DNA of 64,000 bases, taken from NCBI RefSeq assembly GCF_014651075.1, contig NZ_BMWE01000007.1, forward strand, positions 186,001 to 250,000. The letters are read 5' to 3'. The notes beneath the pieces are model-generated. The model made no database searches. It had not been told where the DNA came from and saw only the letters and a list, made by a program, of their open reading frames with translations. Shown here in pieces: positions 61,834 to 64,000 of the stretch. The number at the start of each line of letters is the position of its first letter. Position 1 is the stretch's first letter. The stretch comes from Streptomyces djakartensis (GTDB lineage: Bacteria > Actinomycetota > Actinomycetes > Streptomycetales > Streptomycetaceae). The position numbers and the translations under genes are program-made.

Positions 61834-63381
61834 ATGGAATGGTTGAGCGCGGAGAACGTCGTGGCCGTCGCGACGGCCGCTCTCGGCATCATCGCCTCGG
61901 GCGTCATGGTCTGGTACGAGCGCCGGGTACCGCGCCGCAAACGTATCGGCTACCGCGTGCAGATGGACAACCCCATCGGCGACGACGTCCGCTCGGGCCG
62001 CGCCAACCGCCGCCTCGGCCTGTTCGACGAGGGCATGGCCGACGCGACCCTGGTCCTGCTGCGCATCGAGAACGACGGCTCGCAGGGCATCGACCGCGAT
62101 GACTACACCGGGCCCGAAGTCCACGGCCTGACCGCGGTGTTCGCCGGCCGGACCGTACGCGGCGTGTCGGTCACGCAGCCGTCGGACACCGACCACCTCA
62201 TGGACCACTTCACCGCGGAACGCGGCTTCGCATACGACGGCAACACCCTGCGCATCCCGCGCGTCCCGCTCAACCGCGGCGACCACTTCAAGCTGCTCGT
62301 ACTGCTGTCCGGCGGCGACGTCGGCGACGAGATAAGGCTGGTCGGCGGAGTGCGCGACGGCGAGGTGCACCCCAACCGCAGTGCCACGCCGGACGACAAG
62401 ACGCCGCTGTTCAGCCGGGCGGCGCGGCTGATCACCATCGCGCTCACCGCGAGCGTGGTCACTCTCGCCGCGATCGTCGTCGCCCAGGACGACACCCCGC
62501 CCCCGATCGGCTGCGCGAGCGGCACGCTCACCCTCACCGGCTCGACCGCCTTCGCGCCCGTTCTTCGCGAGGTGGCCCGGAAGTACGAGCGGGACTGCGG
62601 CGGCGACCCGGCCATCGAGGTGGACACGCACGGGTCGACGGCCGGGCTGAGGGAGCTCGCGTCCGCCGGCGCCCGGGCGTCACGGGACGGACAGGGCTCA
62701 CCGCCGGTGCTGGCCCTGTCGGACGGCCCCAAGCCCGCCGGCCTGCCCCAACTCCGCGAGAACCGGGTGGCGGTGTCGGTCTTCACGCTCGTGGTCAACG
62801 ACGACGTACGCCTGCGGAACCTGTCCACGGACGACGTACGGCGCCTCTACCGGGGCGAGATCCGCAACTGGCGGCAACTCGGCGGTCCGAACCTGCCCGT
62901 GCACCTGGTCAGCCGGGACGCCAACTCCGGGACCAGACAGGTGTTCCAGCGCCGGTTGCTGGGGCGGGGCGAGATCGCCAACTCATCGACCGACTGCGTC
63001 CACAAGGACGACCCGACGGCGGCCGTCATCCGCTGCGAGCTCGACTCGACGCAGCAGGTGCTGACCACGGTCGCCGGTCTCCCGGGTGCCATCGGTTACA
63101 GCGAACTCAACCTGGCCGCCCGCGCGAAGGGCCTGCACGCGCTGCGCCTGGACGGCGACCCCGCCTCTGTCGACGCCATCGAACACGGCACGAGCGACTA
63201 TCCGTACCGCGAGATCGAGTACGCCTACACCTACGGCCGGCCTCCGGCCGACTCACTGGCGTCGAGCTTCCTCACGTACCTCTCCCGCGGCAACGGCCAG
63301 GACGTCATCCGCACGCACGGCCATGTCCCGTGCTGGACCCCGGAGGGTCTGACGCTCTGCGCGCAGGACGACGCGGACTGA
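61834..63381 (+). CDS. Membrane-tethered PstS-like substrate-binding protein
   Basis: 515 residues. Transmembrane helix at about 8-28, a cytoplasmic or periplasmic beta domain to 190 (RRLGLFDEGMADATLVLLRIENDGSQGID), a second helix at 196-218, then a PBP-like_2 (PstS) domain: GTLTLTGSTAFAPVLREVAR, VDTHGSTAGLRELA, VVNDDVRLRNLSTDDVRRLYRGEIRNWRQLGG and SRDANSGTRQVFQRRLL. The domain is that of phosphate-binding PstS, but with two helices and no pst permease nearby; a sensor or a phosphate/anion-scavenging surface protein is more likely. Confidence 0.8.
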   Translation: MEWLSAENVVAVATAALGIIASGVMVWYERRVPRRKRIGYRVQMDNPIGDDVRSGRANRRLGLFDEGMADATLVLLRIENDGSQGIDRDDYTGPEVHGLTAVFAGRTVRGVSVTQPSDTDHLMDHFTAERGFAYDGNTLRIPRVPLNRGDHFKLLVLLSGGDVGDEIRLVGGVRDGEVHPNRSATPDDKTPLFSRAARLITIALTASVVTLAAIVVAQDDTPPPIGCASGTLTLTGSTAFAPVLREVARKYERDCGGDPAIEVDTHGSTAGLRELASAGARASRDGQGSPPVLALSDGPKPAGLPQLRENRVAVSVFTLVVNDDVRLRNLSTDDVRRLYRGEIRNWRQLGGPNLPVHLVSRDANSGTRQVFQRRLLGRGEIANSSTDCVHKDDPTAAVIRCELDSTQQVLTTVAGLPGAIGYSELNLAARAKGLHALRLDGDPASVDAIEHGTSDYPYREIEYAYTYGRPPADSLASSFLTYLSRGNGQDVIRTHGHVPCWTPEGLTLCAQDDAD

Positions 63382-63388
63382 CCCCGCG

Positions 63389-64000
63389 TCACCTGGGCTC
63401 CGGCGGCCGCTGCCGGGGCATGTTCGGCCTCGCACCCCCCGGCGGCACGGAGAACCGCCCGTTCACAGCCCCGGCCTCGGCCCCTCGCGCACTCCCCGAG
63501 AACACCACCGTCTGCGTCCCCGCGGGCACGGCCCCACCGCGGAACTGGCCGGCCCATTCCGCGGTCTCCCCCCGCACCAGCTCACTCAGGTCCTCGGAGA
63601 ACCGCCGCAGCACACCGAGACACCGCTCGGCCGCCTCGGCGGCCGTCCCCTCCGTCGGACCCAGAACCTCCCGCACGCTCTCCGCCGCCCAGTCGAACTG
63701 GAAGGCCTGCAGCCGCCGCTGCACGGCCTGCGCGGTGGCCATGTCCCGCATCCACCCCGACGTCACCCCGAAGTACCGGTCGACGGCCACACACGCGACC
63801 CCCAGCAGCAGCGCCAGACATCCCCAGGGCGCGAGGCCGCCCGCGACCCCGGTCAGATCCAGCAGGGGCAGCGCCACCCCCGTCACCGCCCCCACCGCGG
63901 CCCCGCAGCGCAGTGCCCGCGCGCACCGCCGCTTCCACACCCGGTCCACGAGATACCAGGCCGCCGTCCTGAGGGCCCCGTTCTCCACCCACCGGTACAA
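63389..64000 (-). CDS. SLATT-domain protein (partial at window edge)
   Basis: At least 203 residues; the reading frame runs off the window so the true start is not visible. Two transmembrane helices (AAVGAVTGVALPLLDLTGVAG, APWGCLALLLGVACVAVDRYFG) followed by GVTSGWMRDMATAQAVQRRLQAFQFDWAAE, the hallmark of SLATT (SMODS/SLOG-associating two-TM) domains, predicted pore-forming effectors of bacterial conflict systems. A Pro/Gly-rich tail ends the protein. Convergent with the PstS-like gene. Any nucleotide-sensor partner would be outside the window. Confidence 0.8.
   Translation of the reverse strand: MYRWVENGALRTAAWYLVDRVWKRRCARALRCGAAVGAVTGVALPLLDLTGVAGGLAPWGCLALLLGVACVAVDRYFGVTSGWMRDMATAQAVQRRLQAFQFDWAAESVREVLGPTEGTAAEAAERCLGVLRRFSEDLSELVRGETAEWAGQFRGGAVPAGTQTVVFSGSARGAEAGAVNGRFSVPPGGARPNMPRQRPPEPR

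Overview
The window is chromosomal DNA from a high-GC actinobacterium, almost certainly a Streptomyces. Third codon positions are strongly G/C, GTG and TTG starts are common, rare TTA (bldA-type) codons occur in a few genes, and regulatory families typical of Streptomyces are present (HspR/HAIR, XRE-DUF5753 with DUF397, NarL-type two-component pairs, DUF2382, SLATT, NACHT). From memory, the backbone order (dnaJ-hspR, clpB, pyrE, fba, kynA-kynU, two tandem two-component systems, a CYP107U-like P450, purA) matches the S. coelicolor chromosome from about SCO3669 down to SCO3629. The window looks like conserved core with accessory islands; no plasmid or phage backbone is visible.

Layout. 0-10.3 kb: the end of dnaJ, hspR and its terminator, an orphan sugar-binding lipoprotein, a DUF418 membrane protein, then a peptide-type locus (two paralogous HTH regulators, a 67-residue exported peptide with a duplicated ADSHWPA motif, and a degenerate Rieske protein). 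A PPOX-fold protein and clpB follow, divergent around a HAIR operator for HspR, and then a YbjN protein. 10.4-18.1 kb: an accessory stretch with a serine hydrolase, an NlpC/P60 pseudo-peptidase lacking its cysteine, an ATPase/XRE/DUF397 trio, a winged-helix protein, and a RelE-type toxin-antitoxin pair lying between a decayed partial copy and the intact copy of an aminotransferase. 18.2-29.6 kb: a GH95 alpha-L-fucosidase, a Gly/Cys-rich membrane peptide, DUF2617, a membrane spermidine synthase, an SRPBCC protein, an aldose epimerase, pyrE, fba, an MFS exporter and DUF3151.

29.8-44.4 kb: kynA-kynU for tryptophan catabolism and, across an opposite-strand tctCBA-usp operon, a kynurenine-formamidase-like hydrolase. 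Next come an envelope operon (alpha/beta hydrolase, acyltransferase, histidine kinase, response regulator), a second histidine kinase/response regulator pair and a P450. Both two-component operons carry the same 18-bp element upstream. 44.4-51.2 kb: an ABC exporter with a divergent MarR/GbsR regulator, a DUF2382 stress protein, a degenerate lipid-kinase-like protein and purA.

51.3-64 kb: a large NACHT NTPase followed by a small protein. The two share an NEIxGGTFxGPVV motif, at the N-terminus of the NTPase and the C-terminus of the partner, which is the arrangement of amyloid-type NLR/effector signalling. Then come a conserved unknown gene, a GntR regulator, a class III aminotransferase, a DJ-1/MarR operon with a large dyad operator, a transmembrane Ser/Thr kinase, a membrane-tethered PstS-like protein and a SLATT protein that runs off the window. 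The two best candidates for undescribed biology are the NACHT/partner pair and the ADSHWPA peptide locus.
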